From the NCBI GenBank assembly GCA_025937755.1, contig JAICQR010000008.1, forward strand, positions 1-38,895: a stretch of DNA of 38,895 nt, given 5' to 3'. Shown piece after piece: positions 25,738 through 34,887 of the stretch. Made by a program: the position numbers and the translations under genes. The stretch comes from Gemmatimonadales bacterium. GTDB taxonomy: Bacteria > Gemmatimonadota > Gemmatimonadetes > Gemmatimonadales > GWC2-71-9. The notes below the pieces were generated by a model. It searched no databases. It was not told the origin of the DNA and was given only the letters and a program-made list of their open reading frames with translations. How positions within the stretch are numbered: the stretch's first letter is position 1; each line of letters starts with the position of its first letter.

Positions 25738-27238
25738 CTACCCGTGCCATGTCCTGTCGCACGGTTCTCATTGCCAGCCCCACGATGATCCCGCCCAGCA
25801 CACCAGCCGCTGGCAGAATGAGAATTGCGCGGTCGATGCCGAAACTGTCCGACAGAGCCCCGACCAGCGGGAGTGCCACCGCGTCGCCCACCAGATGGAT
25901 GAATAGCAGGTAGGTGCCGGCCACCGTGGCGCCGATGCGGGCCGGCACCACGTCGAAGATCGCCGCAGCAATCGGTCCGTTGTAGAACGTCAGGAAGAAC
26001 ACCGCAGCCGCAAAGACCGGCTTGAACATGCTGGCATCGCGCAGCGTGAGCAGCCAGAAGGCCAGCACGCCGCCGACCGTCATGCCCAGGGCGATGGCGA
26101 TGATGCGTCCCGCCTCGGTGCGGGCGCGCAATCCGTCTGCCAGGAACCCTCCCGCCAGCGTTCCCAGCGCTCCGAACACCAGCAGCCGCCAGCCCAACAG
26201 GTCCGACGCGTCGGCGGGCGAGATCCCCAGCTCCCGGGACACGAAGGTCGGCGCCCATGCGACCAGCCCGTTCATACCGAACGAGATCAGTGCACCGCCC
26301 ACAAAGATGTACACCAGCGTGGGCGTACGGAGCACTCGGCGCGCTGCACCGAGCATCTCCTCGAATGCCGGCGTCATATCTCCGCCAAAAGGCGTCTCGT
26401 CGATCTGCTTGGCGCGAATCTGCCGCACCCACTGCAGGATATTGATGGCGAGCCCCATGAGGGCCACGATCGAAAACGCCGCGACGTCGATGCGGCTGTC
26501 GGCACCAAACTGGAAGTCGAGCACCGCGGCAAGCACCCCGCCCAGCACCAGCCCCGCAACCGTGGGAAAGAACTGCCGCAGCAGTGACAGGCCCTGGTCC
26601 CGCATCCTGCTGAGGTTCGGGCGCACCGCCACCGGAGCCAGAATCCGGGTCGGATCCTTGAGCCGGGCAGCGAGCAGAGCGCACACAAACCCCGGTGCAC
26701 CCACCACCATGAATGCGACCCGCCAGCCGTAGGCGTCGCCCAGGACGCCGCCCAGCCAGATGCCGAGCCCGCCGCCCACCACCAGCCCGGCGGAGAGAAT
26801 GCCCATGGCCACCGCCCGGCCCCGCTTGACGAAGTAGTCCGCCACCAGCGACGCCGCCGCCGCGCCGAATGCTGCTTCTCCGATACCCACCGCGGCCCGG
26901 CAGATGAACAGCTGGGCATAATTCTCCACCAGGCCACTGAGCATGGTAAAGAGGCTCCACAGTGCTACGCCGAACGCGATCACCGCCCGGCGGGAGCGCA
27001 GATCGCTCATCACGCCGAACGGCAGCGCAGCCACCGAGAAGACCAGCACGTAGGCCGAGCCCAGCCAGCCGAGCTGGGTGTCACTCAGCGCGAGGTCGGC
27101 CTTGATCGGCTCGAACAGCGCGAAGATGACGTTGCGGTCGAGGTAGTTGAGGAGATTGATGACCGTGAGCAGGCCCAGCGCGTACCAGGCGTACGCGCGG
27201 GAGGGTCGCTCAACCGGTGGAACGGCCGTGGCGGGCAA
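25733..27238 (-). CDS. MFS transporter (spinster-like)
   Basis: YALGLLTVINLLNYLDRNVIFALFEPIKADLALSDTQLGWLGSAYVLVFSVAALPFGVMSDLRSRR; TTG start. Confidence 0.88.
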   Translation of the reverse strand: MPATAVPPVERPSRAYAWYALGLLTVINLLNYLDRNVIFALFEPIKADLALSDTQLGWLGSAYVLVFSVAALPFGVMSDLRSRRAVIAFGVALWSLFTMLSGLVENYAQLFICRAAVGIGEAAFGAAAASLVADYFVKRGRAVAMGILSAGLVVGGGLGIWLGGVLGDAYGWRVAFMVVGAPGFVCALLAARLKDPTRILAPVAVRPNLSRMRDQGLSLLRQFFPTVAGLVLGGVLAAVLDFQFGADSRIDVAAFSIVALMGLAINILQWVRQIRAKQIDETPFGGDMTPAFEEMLGAARRVLRTPTLVYIFVGGALISFGMNGLVAWAPTFVSRELGISPADASDLLGWRLLVFGALGTLAGGFLADGLRARTEAGRIIAIALGMTVGGVLAFWLLTLRDASMFKPVFAAAVFFLTFYNGPIAAAIFDVVPARIGATVAGTYLLFIHLVGDAVALPLVGALSDSFGIDRAILILPAAGVLGGIIVGLAMRTVRQDMARVG

Positions 27239-27244
27239 TTGGCG

Positions 27245-28075
27245 TCAGAGGTCCATCGCGCTGCGGGGAAGATCCGTCGCGCGCCGCAGGGGATTGCCGG
27301 GATCTTCATCGGCCGGACGGTCCTCACGCGCGCGCATGATGATCGCTACCGCTTCCTTCGGCTCATCGGTGACCTTGAACAGCAGCATGTCGGGCTCGCT
27401 GATCTTTCCTTCCTTCAGCACCCGCTGCTCCAGCCAGTCCACCAACCCCTGCCAGTACTCCTTGCCGAACAGGATCACCGGGAAGTGCTTGATCTTGCCT
27501 GTCTGGATCAGGGTCAGCGCCTCGGTCAACTCGTCGAGAGTGCCGAAGCCGCCCGGGAACACCACAAACGCGGTCGAGTACTTCACGAACATCATCTTGC
27601 GGACGAAGAAGAACCGGAAGTTGATGCTGCGTCGCACGTACGCGTTGGTGCCCTGCTCAAACGGGAGTTCAATGTTGCAGCCGATTGAGAGCCCTCCGCC
27701 CTCGACGGCACCGCGATTGGCCGCTTCCATGATCCCGGGCCCACCGCCGGTGATGATGGGGATGTCCTCGAGCGCCAGCAGCCGGGCCGTTTCCACTGCC
27801 GCCTGATACTGGGGATCGGTAGGCGGGGTCCGCGCCGAGCCAAAGATCGAAACGCCGTCGATGACGTCGCCCAGCGCGTCGAACCCCTCGACGAACTCAC
27901 CCATGATGCGGAAGACCCGCCACGGGTCGGTCTTGAGCAGCGCGTCGGGCCGGTACTTGGGCTGCGGTCCCTCGAGCAGGATCTCGTCCTCGGTGGGACG
28001 GGCGGCTTCCTTCGCACTGCGCGGCGGCTCGCCGGTCGCGCGATAGGGACGTTCGGGATCTTTGGGATCAGCCAC
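27245..28075 (-). CDS. TIGR00730-type Rossmann-fold protein (LOG family)
   Basis: SIFGSARTPP, ITGGGPGIMEAANRGA, FVVFPGGFGTLDELTEALTLIQTGK. Confidence 0.9.
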   Translation of the reverse strand: MADPKDPERPYRATGEPPRSAKEAARPTEDEILLEGPQPKYRPDALLKTDPWRVFRIMGEFVEGFDALGDVIDGVSIFGSARTPPTDPQYQAAVETARLLALEDIPIITGGGPGIMEAANRGAVEGGGLSIGCNIELPFEQGTNAYVRRSINFRFFFVRKMMFVKYSTAFVVFPGGFGTLDELTEALTLIQTGKIKHFPVILFGKEYWQGLVDWLEQRVLKEGKISEPDMLLFKVTDEPKEAVAIIMRAREDRPADEDPGNPLRRATDLPRSAMDL

Positions 28076-29213
28076 GGGCAAGAAGGGGGATGAGGGCCCG
28101 ATGGTCGTCGGGCACATTGTAGAACCAGGGCGACACCCGCACATGGCCGGGGCGCGCGTCAGCAATGAAGCCGGCATCCGCCAGCCGGGACACATCTGCC
28201 TTGGGATCGGCACTGGGCAGCATCACGATGCCGGACCGTTCCGCCGGGGTCGGCGCCACTTTGGGCGTGATGCCGGCGCCACGTGCGGTCTCCAGCAGGT
28301 CTTCCACCAGGCCGCTGGTGATCCGACGGGCTTCGGCGGGTCCCAGTTCTTCCAGCGCCTCGAGTCCGCCGAGCTGGGCATAGACCGACGCAACCGCCGG
28401 CGTACCCAGCTCGAACCGGCGAGCATCGTCGTGCGGAACAAAATGATGAGTGTCGAAGTTGAACTGGTCCCGGTGAGCAAACCACCCCGTCGCCTGGGGA
28501 AAGAGATCCGGCGTGAGATGCGGTGCCGCGTAGAGGAAGGCGATTCCGCTGCCACCCATCAGCCACTTGAGGCCGCCGGCGCAGTAGAAGTCCGCCTCCA
28601 TCGCAGTGACGTCAACCGGCAGCTGCCCCGCTCCCTGATAGCCATCGATGAGGCAAAGCGCGCCCCGCCGGTGCGCCAGCCGCGCAATGGCGGCGGCGTC
28701 CTGGATGGCGCCGGTGGCAAAGAAGACGTGACTGGTGGCCACCAGCGCGGTGCGAGCGTCGATCGCGGCCTCGAATGCCTCCAGCGGCACTCGCACGCCA
28801 TCGGGACTCTTGAGCACCACCACCTCGACGGCCCTCGGCGCCTTGACCATCCATTGATAGGCGATGGTGGGGAAATCGAGCTCGGTCACCACCACCCGGT
28901 TCCGCCTGCTGTAGTCGAGCGACTCGGCCACGCTGGTGAGCGCCGACGAGATGTGGGCGTGCAGCGCCACGGCGCCCGGTGCGGCACCGATCAGGCGGCC
29001 ATAGCGGGCGCGGAGGTCGGCCAGCGCCGCCCACCAGATCTCGTACCACGCGGACGCACCCATCGCCTGCCACAGGTCGAGGTACTCGTCCACCCGGGCA
29101 CGAGCGCGCACGCTCAGCGCGCCCAGCGAGCAGCTGTTGAGGTAGATGGCGCGATCGAAGATGGGGTACCGGTCCCGGAACACCCCGGCAGCGGCAGGTG
29201 CGGTAACAGCCAT
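28068..29213 (-). CDS. class-V aminotransferase-fold PLP-dependent enzyme (kynureninase/cysteine desulfurase-like)
   Basis: AIYLNSCSLGALS, ATSHVFFATGAIQD, LIDGYQGAGQLPVDV, DFYCAGGLKWLMGGSG (PLP Lys). Confidence 0.82.
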   Translation of the reverse strand: MAVTAPAAAGVFRDRYPIFDRAIYLNSCSLGALSVRARARVDEYLDLWQAMGASAWYEIWWAALADLRARYGRLIGAAPGAVALHAHISSALTSVAESLDYSRRNRVVVTELDFPTIAYQWMVKAPRAVEVVVLKSPDGVRVPLEAFEAAIDARTALVATSHVFFATGAIQDAAAIARLAHRRGALCLIDGYQGAGQLPVDVTAMEADFYCAGGLKWLMGGSGIAFLYAAPHLTPDLFPQATGWFAHRDQFNFDTHHFVPHDDARRFELGTPAVASVYAQLGGLEALEELGPAEARRITSGLVEDLLETARGAGITPKVAPTPAERSGIVMLPSADPKADVSRLADAGFIADARPGHVRVSPWFYNVPDDHRALIPLLARG

Positions 29214-29219
29214 GGCGGC

Positions 29220-29225
29220 AATATA
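29220..29225 (-). promoter_or_regulatory. candidate -10 box TATATT, 6 nt before ATG
   Basis: Minus strand TATATT-GCCGCC-ATG. Confidence 0.45.
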
Positions 29226-29261
29226 CGGGACTCGGGGCGGGTGCGTGGTTAGCTTGAAAGT

Positions 29262-29338
29262 GGGAAGTGGGAAGTGGGCAGTGGGAAGTGGGAAGTGGGA
29301 AGTGGGAAGTGGGAAGTGGGAAGTGGGCAGTGGGAAGT
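29262..29338 (+). repeat. heptamer array, 11 units of GGGAAGT (units 3 and 10 GGGCAGT)
   Basis: Directly read, uninterrupted. Confidence 0.98.
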
Positions 29339-29364
29339 GGAAGGATGAACGGAGCAACAGCTGA

Positions 29365-29649
29365 ATGACCGATCCCCAATGGCGTACCTACCCCGGCTCG
29401 TGGAGCAAGCTGTCACTGCGGCTGTTTCTGCGCGGGCTGGGTGAGCCCCGGATGGCAGTTGACCTCATCACCGCCGCGTGGGCCTTCCGTCGGCGGGACT
29501 GGTGGAAGCAGGCGCCCTTCCTGCCGCTGCCTGATCAGCCCTATCTCCGATGGCGGATGTACACCGCTTATGGAGATGAAGGAGCCGTGCCACCGGTGGA
29601 GGACGTAATCCGCTTCGCACGCTGGCGGAGGGAGCTGCTGCGGTCATGA
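29365..29649 (+). CDS. small hypothetical protein (94 aa)
   Basis: ORF overlapping start of NDH-2 gene; Trp/Arg-rich. Confidence 0.6.
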   Translation: MTDPQWRTYPGSWSKLSLRLFLRGLGEPRMAVDLITAAWAFRRRDWWKQAPFLPLPDQPYLRWRMYTAYGDEGAVPPVEDVIRFARWRRELLRS

Positions 29650-30962
29650 TGCGTGTGGTGATTCTTGGTGGCGGGTTCGCCGGACTCCACACCGCCAAGG
29701 GACTGAAGGATGCGCCGGTGCACGTCACCATCGTGGACCGAGAGAACCACCATCTGTTCCAGCCGATGCTTTACCAGGTGGCAACGGCCGCCCTGAGCCC
29801 CGGCGACATCGCCTCTCCCATCCGGTCCATCCTCCGCAAGCACAAGAATACCGAGGTGCTCCTGGGCGAGGCGTCGCGAGTGGACATAGACTCCCGGACC
29901 GTCCATCTCGAGGATGGTCGTAGTATCGGCTACGACTATCTCATCGTCGGCACGGGTGCTCGGCACTCCTACTTCGGCCACGACGATTGGGCGGATGATG
30001 CACCCGGCCTGAAAAGCATCGCGGACGCAGTGCTGATCCGCGAGCGGATGCTGCTGGCGTTCGAGCTGGCCGAACAGGCGGCCACGCCGGCGGCTCGGCG
30101 GGCACTGCTCAACTTCGTGGTGGTCGGTGCCGGACCGACCGGCGTCGAAGTGGCGGGCGCCCTCGCCGAGATCAAGGAGTACACCCTCCGGCGTGACTTC
30201 CGGAACATCAACCCGCGCGAGGCCCGGGTAATCCTGCTCGAGGCAGGGCCGAAGGTGCTTTCTACTTATCCTGCCGAATTGTCGGAAAAGGCCCGCCAGA
30301 ATCTGCAGCGGCTGGGTGTGGATGTGCGGACTGACACGATGGTGACGGATATCAACCGCGACGGTGTCACTGCCGGCGGTGAGTTCATCGCCTCCCGCAC
30401 CATGATCTGGGCTGCCGGCAACATCGCCAGCCCGCTGCTCAAGTCGCTCGGCGTGCCGCTCGACCGGCAGGGGAGGGCCATAGTCGAGCCCGACTGCTCC
30501 ATTCCCGGCCACCGCGAAGTGCTGGTGCTGGGTGATGCCGCCAACTACCCGCACCAGGGCGAGAAGCCCCTCCCCGGGGTCTGTCCGGTGGCGATCCAGA
30601 TGGGCCAGTACGCTGCCCGGGTCATCCGGAGCGAGACCCTGCGCCACAAGCTCACCGCCGACCGTCCCCAGTTCCATTACCGCGACAAGGGCCAGCTGGC
30701 GGTGATCGGACGGGGGCGGGCGGTGGCGGACATCGGCAAGGCCCATTTTTCCGGCTTCATTGCCTGGCTGCTATGGATCTTCGTTCACATTTTCTTCCTT
30801 ATCGGGTTCCGGAACCGCGTCATCGTGCTGATGGAATGGGCCTTCTCCTATTGGACCTACGGACGCGGCGCCCGGCTGATTGCCAACGCCTCACTTGAAG
30901 ACGGCGCACGCGGCGCCGATATCGCCTCGGCCAGTGACCGGCGAAGGGCCACGGTCGCATGA
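29646..30962 (+). CDS. NAD(P)/FAD-dependent oxidoreductase, type II NADH dehydrogenase-like
   Basis: RVVILGGGFAGLHTAKGL, DYLIVGTGARHSYFGHDDW, VVVGAGPTGVEVAGAL, VLVLGDAANYPH. Confidence 0.9.
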   Translation: MMRVVILGGGFAGLHTAKGLKDAPVHVTIVDRENHHLFQPMLYQVATAALSPGDIASPIRSILRKHKNTEVLLGEASRVDIDSRTVHLEDGRSIGYDYLIVGTGARHSYFGHDDWADDAPGLKSIADAVLIRERMLLAFELAEQAATPAARRALLNFVVVGAGPTGVEVAGALAEIKEYTLRRDFRNINPREARVILLEAGPKVLSTYPAELSEKARQNLQRLGVDVRTDTMVTDINRDGVTAGGEFIASRTMIWAAGNIASPLLKSLGVPLDRQGRAIVEPDCSIPGHREVLVLGDAANYPHQGEKPLPGVCPVAIQMGQYAARVIRSETLRHKLTADRPQFHYRDKGQLAVIGRGRAVADIGKAHFSGFIAWLLWIFVHIFFLIGFRNRVIVLMEWAFSYWTYGRGARLIANASLEDGARGADIASASDRRRATVA

Positions 30963-31912
30963 GCGTCGGGTCGGAGGACGTGAAGCGCTGGGCTGCCGAG
31001 CTGGAATTTCTCGCGTGCGGCGTCACCGACCTCGCGCCCAACGCGTATGCCGCCGAACTCGATGCCTGGCTGGCCGCGGGTCGCGGGGGCACCATGCGCT
31101 ACATCAATCGACAGGCGAAGAAGCGGAAGGACCCGAAGCTGGCCGATGGCGAGGCCAGGAGCGTCATCGTTCTGCTGGAGAACTACTACCGTCACGATCC
31201 GGCGGGCGACGAAGCGCCGGCCAAGGTGGCGCGTTACGCGCGGGGCAGGGACTACCACGCCACCATGCTCACTCGGGTCGAGCAGCTCGCAGCGCGTCTC
31301 CGCCAACAGGGCGCGGCGCACACACGGTGTTACGTGGACACCGGTCCGGTGGCCGAGCGCGAGCTGGCCCGCCGCTCGGGGCTGGGTTGGATCGGCAAGA
31401 ACGCCATGCTGCTGCGGCCAGGCGTTGGCTCCTGGTTTTTCATCGGCGAGATCTTCACCGACCTGCCGCTCGCGCCTGACGCACCAATGGACACCGACCA
31501 CTGCGGCAGCTGCACCCGCTGCCTCGATGCCTGCCCCACCGATGCGTTCGTCGAGCCGAGGGTGCTGGACGCGACCCGCTGCATCTCGTATCTCACCATC
31601 GAGCAGCGTGGCCCCATTCCCGACGAACTGGCGCAGAAGATGGAAGGCAGGGTGTTCGGCTGCGACATCTGCAATGACGTCTGCCCCTGGAATCGGCGCT
31701 TCGCCACCGACACCAGTGTCGCGGGCTACCAGCCGCAGCAGCTGCTCAGTGATGCGCAGCCGAATCGGTTCGAACAGATGACCGAGGCGGAGTTCGATGC
31801 CGAGTTCGGCTCCACTCCCCTCAGCCGGCCCGGCCTGGCCGGCATGCAGCGCAATTTCGCGGCGGCGTTCGCGGCCACCGTTCCCTCTACTCGAGTCACG
31901 CCCAATGTCTGA
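30959..31912 (+). CDS. queG: epoxyqueuosine reductase
   Basis: SGLGWIGKNAMLL, DHCGSCTRCLDACPTDAF, GCDICNDVCPWNRRF. Confidence 0.92.
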   Translation: MSVGSEDVKRWAAELEFLACGVTDLAPNAYAAELDAWLAAGRGGTMRYINRQAKKRKDPKLADGEARSVIVLLENYYRHDPAGDEAPAKVARYARGRDYHATMLTRVEQLAARLRQQGAAHTRCYVDTGPVAERELARRSGLGWIGKNAMLLRPGVGSWFFIGEIFTDLPLAPDAPMDTDHCGSCTRCLDACPTDAFVEPRVLDATRCISYLTIEQRGPIPDELAQKMEGRVFGCDICNDVCPWNRRFATDTSVAGYQPQQLLSDAQPNRFEQMTEAEFDAEFGSTPLSRPGLAGMQRNFAAAFAATVPSTRVTPNV

Positions 31913-32321
31913 CGCATTCCATTTCGCCTTCTTCGTGAGCGACCTCGACGCCACCCGTCGCTTTTATGGAGAGGTGCTGGGCTGTACTGAGGGCCGAAGC
32001 ACAGCGACCTGGGTGGATTTCGACTTTTTCGGCAACCAGATCTCCTGCCACAACTCCGGCAAGCCGGCCCCCACCGACTGGACCGGCAAGGTGGATGGCA
32101 TCGCCGTGCCAATGCCCCACTTCGGCGCGGTGCTGCCATGGGTGCGGTTCGAGCAGCTGGCCGAGCGGATCCGGACCGCCGGTATCGAATTCATCATCGA
32201 GCCCACTACCCGCTACGTGGGGCAGCCGGGAGAACAGGCAACCATGTTCCTCCTGGACCCCAGCGGCAACGCACTCGAGTTCAAGAGTTTCCGCCATCCG
32301 GAGCACGTCTTCACCGCATGA
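31905..32321 (+). CDS. VOC family (glyoxalase/bleomycin-resistance fold) protein
   Basis: HFAFFVSDLDATRRFYGEVLGC...FLLDPSGNALEFKSF. Confidence 0.85.
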   Translation: MSDAFHFAFFVSDLDATRRFYGEVLGCTEGRSTATWVDFDFFGNQISCHNSGKPAPTDWTGKVDGIAVPMPHFGAVLPWVRFEQLAERIRTAGIEFIIEPTTRYVGQPGEQATMFLLDPSGNALEFKSFRHPEHVFTA

Positions 32322-33481
32322 TCCGCGCGTCGGTCGTGATCATCGGGGGCGGCGTCATCGGGGCCAGCATCGCGTGGCACCTGGCGCAGCTGGGCTGGAA
32401 AGACATTCTGATCCTCGACCAGGGAGAGCGTCCGGGGGAGGGAAGCACCGGGCGGGCAACCGGCGGATTCCGGGCATCGTACGGCAGCGCCATCAATGTT
32501 CGGCTTTCACTGCTGGCGCGGGAGAGGCTTCGCCGCTTTGCCGAAGACACGGGCGGGACATGCGGGTTCCAGCCGGTGGGCTACCTCTGGCTCGCGGCCA
32601 ATTCCGCCGAACGGGATGAATTGCGTGCTGGTCTCGAGCTCCAGCACCGTGAGGGACTGGGCGAGTCGTGTGAGGTTACTGCCGACCAGTGCCGAGCCCT
32701 GGTCCCCGCGCTCGCCGCTGAACGCCTGGTGGGTGGGGTCTGGTCCCCCACCGACGGCTACATCCGGCCGATGGGCATTCTCGCTGGGTATCTCTCTGCC
32801 GCAACACGAGAAGGAGTCGAGGTGCGGTGGCGCACTCGAGTTGAAGGCCTTGAGCGCGACAGCGCCGGCCGTATTGCCGCTGTGCACACCAATACGGGGC
32901 CCATCAGCGCAGATCACGTGGTCAACGCGGCCGGCGCCTGGGCCGGCCAGGTCGCGGCGACGGCCGGACTGGACGTACCAGTGACTCCGCTCCGGCGACA
33001 GATCGTCCCTACCGCGCCTACCTCGGCACTACCGCCGGGCACTCCCATGACACTCTTCGCGGGAGACGGCTTTCACTTCCGGGTCCGCGACGACCACGTG
33101 CTGCTGGCCTGGCCCACGCCGGGTGCGGCGGACGACCCCTGGAGTGTGACGGTGGAGCCGGGCTGGGTCGAACAAGTCACGGCGATGGCGCACCAGCGGG
33201 TGCCCGCGTTGCGTGCCGTGCCGGTGCGGGGCGACGCCGCGTGGGGCGGGCTCTATGAGGTCTCGCCCGACAAGCACGCGGTGCTCGGTGTCCATCCCGA
33301 TTGCGAGAATTTCTTTCTCGCCAATGGCTCGTCCGGCCATGGCGTGATGCACTCCCCGGCGTTGGGCGCATTGCTGGCCGAGATCATGACCCATGGTGAG
33401 GCGCGCTCGCTCGATGCGTCGCCCCTCCGGCCCTCGCGCTTTGCCGAGAACGACCTGATCCCCGGATCGGCACTGCTGTGA
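32318..33481 (+). CDS. FAD-dependent oxidoreductase (DAO/sarcosine oxidase-like)
   Basis: SVVIIGGGVIGASIAWHLAQLGWKDILILDQGERPGEGSTGRATGGFRASYG; ATGA overlap with VOC gene. Confidence 0.88.
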   Translation: MIRASVVIIGGGVIGASIAWHLAQLGWKDILILDQGERPGEGSTGRATGGFRASYGSAINVRLSLLARERLRRFAEDTGGTCGFQPVGYLWLAANSAERDELRAGLELQHREGLGESCEVTADQCRALVPALAAERLVGGVWSPTDGYIRPMGILAGYLSAATREGVEVRWRTRVEGLERDSAGRIAAVHTNTGPISADHVVNAAGAWAGQVAATAGLDVPVTPLRRQIVPTAPTSALPPGTPMTLFAGDGFHFRVRDDHVLLAWPTPGAADDPWSVTVEPGWVEQVTAMAHQRVPALRAVPVRGDAAWGGLYEVSPDKHAVLGVHPDCENFFLANGSSGHGVMHSPALGALLAEIMTHGEARSLDASPLRPSRFAENDLIPGSALL

Positions 33482-34077
33482 GTGACTTCCTCGCCCTGGG
33501 TGACAGCTACACCATCGGCGAAGGAGTGACCCGGGACGAATCGTGGCCACTGGTGCTGAGCAGTCTCCTCGCGACTCGCACCTCGCGACTCGGGACTACA
33601 GAGATCATCGCGACCACCGGCTGGACCACCGACGAACTCATGGCTGCCATCGAGGCAGAGCAGCCGTCCGGGCCCTTTGAACTGGTGACGCTGCTCATCG
33701 GCGTCAACGACCAGTACCGCGGCCGTACGCCTTCCGAGTATCGAACCGGGCTGGTTCCGTTGCTGGAACGCGCCGTCGTGCTGGCGGGGGACGACGCCGG
33801 TCATGTGCTGGCGATCTCGATTCCCGACTGGGGTCTGACACCCTTCGCCGAGGGGCGCGACCGCGCCGCCATCGCACGCGAGATTCAGGAGTTCAACGCC
33901 GTGGCGGCCGAAGCAGCAGCGCGGGCCGGGTGCCGTTGGGCCGATATTCGGGCGGCACAGGACGCCGATCGTGGCACTCTCCTGGTGGCCGACGCACTCC
34001 ATCCCTCGGCCAGGGCATACGAGGCATGGGCCAGTGCACTACTTCCATTCGCGCGCGCGGCACTGGGGCGGGCGTGA
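33478..34077 (+). CDS. SGNH/GDSL hydrolase
   Basis: FLALGDSYTIGEGV (GDS block I), LLIGVNDQYRG, ADALHPSARAYEAWA (DxxH). Confidence 0.9.
   Translation: MSDFLALGDSYTIGEGVTRDESWPLVLSSLLATRTSRLGTTEIIATTGWTTDELMAAIEAEQPSGPFELVTLLIGVNDQYRGRTPSEYRTGLVPLLERAVVLAGDDAGHVLAISIPDWGLTPFAEGRDRAAIAREIQEFNAVAAEAAARAGCRWADIRAAQDADRGTLLVADALHPSARAYEAWASALLPFARAALGRA
33570..33597. repeat. heptamer-like array CGCGACT CGCACCT CGCGACT CGGGACT inside SGNH hydrolase CDS
   Basis: Four consecutive 7-mers; 11-bp exact direct repeat CTCGCGACTCG at 33568 and 33582. Confidence 0.75.
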
Positions 34078-34107
34078 CATCTTCCGACTTTCGAGAGTGA
34101 GTTCCGC

Positions 34108-34887
34108 ATGTCATTCGGGCTGGACCAGACCAAACTGACGTATGGTGGGTATCTCCGGGTGGACGACCTGCTCAAGCTGCAGCAGCTCCGATCCAGTCCG
34201 CCCCGTCATGACGAGATGCTGTTCATCGTCATCCACCAGGTCTACGAGCTCTGGTTCCGCCAGATCCTGCACGAGCTGGAGGGAATCATTCGGCGGCTGG
34301 ATGAGGAGGACGTGCTGGGCGGCACTCGGCTGCTGGGTCGGGTGCACGAGATCCAGAAGGTCCTGATTGCCCAGCTGTCCGTGCTCGAGACCATGACGCC
34401 GATGGAGTTTCTCTCCTTCCGCGATCATCTGATGCCTGCCAGCGGGTTCCAGTCGGCCCAGTTCCGCGAAATGGAGTTTCTGGTCGGGATCAAGGAGCCA
34501 CGGATGGTGGAGTACCACGCGTCCGACGCCGGCGCGAAGGCCCGGCTGGAAGCCCGGCTGGCCGGGCGCACCCTGCGCGACGCGGTGGACGACCTGCTCC
34601 GCCGCCGAGGCTACGCGCTCGACGCTGCGTCGGTGGCTCGGCTTTACCGCGCGCCGGAGGGGCACGTGGAGCTGTTCCTCCTCGCAGAGGCGCTCATCGA
34701 GTTTGACGAACTGCTCACCGTCTGGCGCTTCCGGCATGTGCAGATGGTCGAGCGGGTCATCGGTGGCAAGCCGGGAACCGGCGGGAGCAGCGGTGCCAGC
34801 TACCTGCGGACCACCCTCGACAAGCGCATCTTTGCGGAGTTATGGGACGCTCGCAGCCAGCTGGAGATCGCGCACGATGCCGAGTGA
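34108..34887 (+). CDS. kynA: tryptophan 2,3-dioxygenase
   Basis: LTYGGYLRVDDLLKLQQ, HDEMLFIVIHQVYELWFRQILHEL, FREMEFLVG, FRHVQMVERVIGGKPGTGGSSGASYLRTTL. Confidence 0.95.
   Translation: MSFGLDQTKLTYGGYLRVDDLLKLQQLRSSPPRHDEMLFIVIHQVYELWFRQILHELEGIIRRLDEEDVLGGTRLLGRVHEIQKVLIAQLSVLETMTPMEFLSFRDHLMPASGFQSAQFREMEFLVGIKEPRMVEYHASDAGAKARLEARLAGRTLRDAVDDLLRRRGYALDAASVARLYRAPEGHVELFLLAEALIEFDELLTVWRFRHVQMVERVIGGKPGTGGSSGASYLRTTLDKRIFAELWDARSQLEIAHDAE

Noticed and set aside
29262-29338. CRISPR array
   Set aside because: Units are 7 bp with no spacers; it is a simple tandem repeat.
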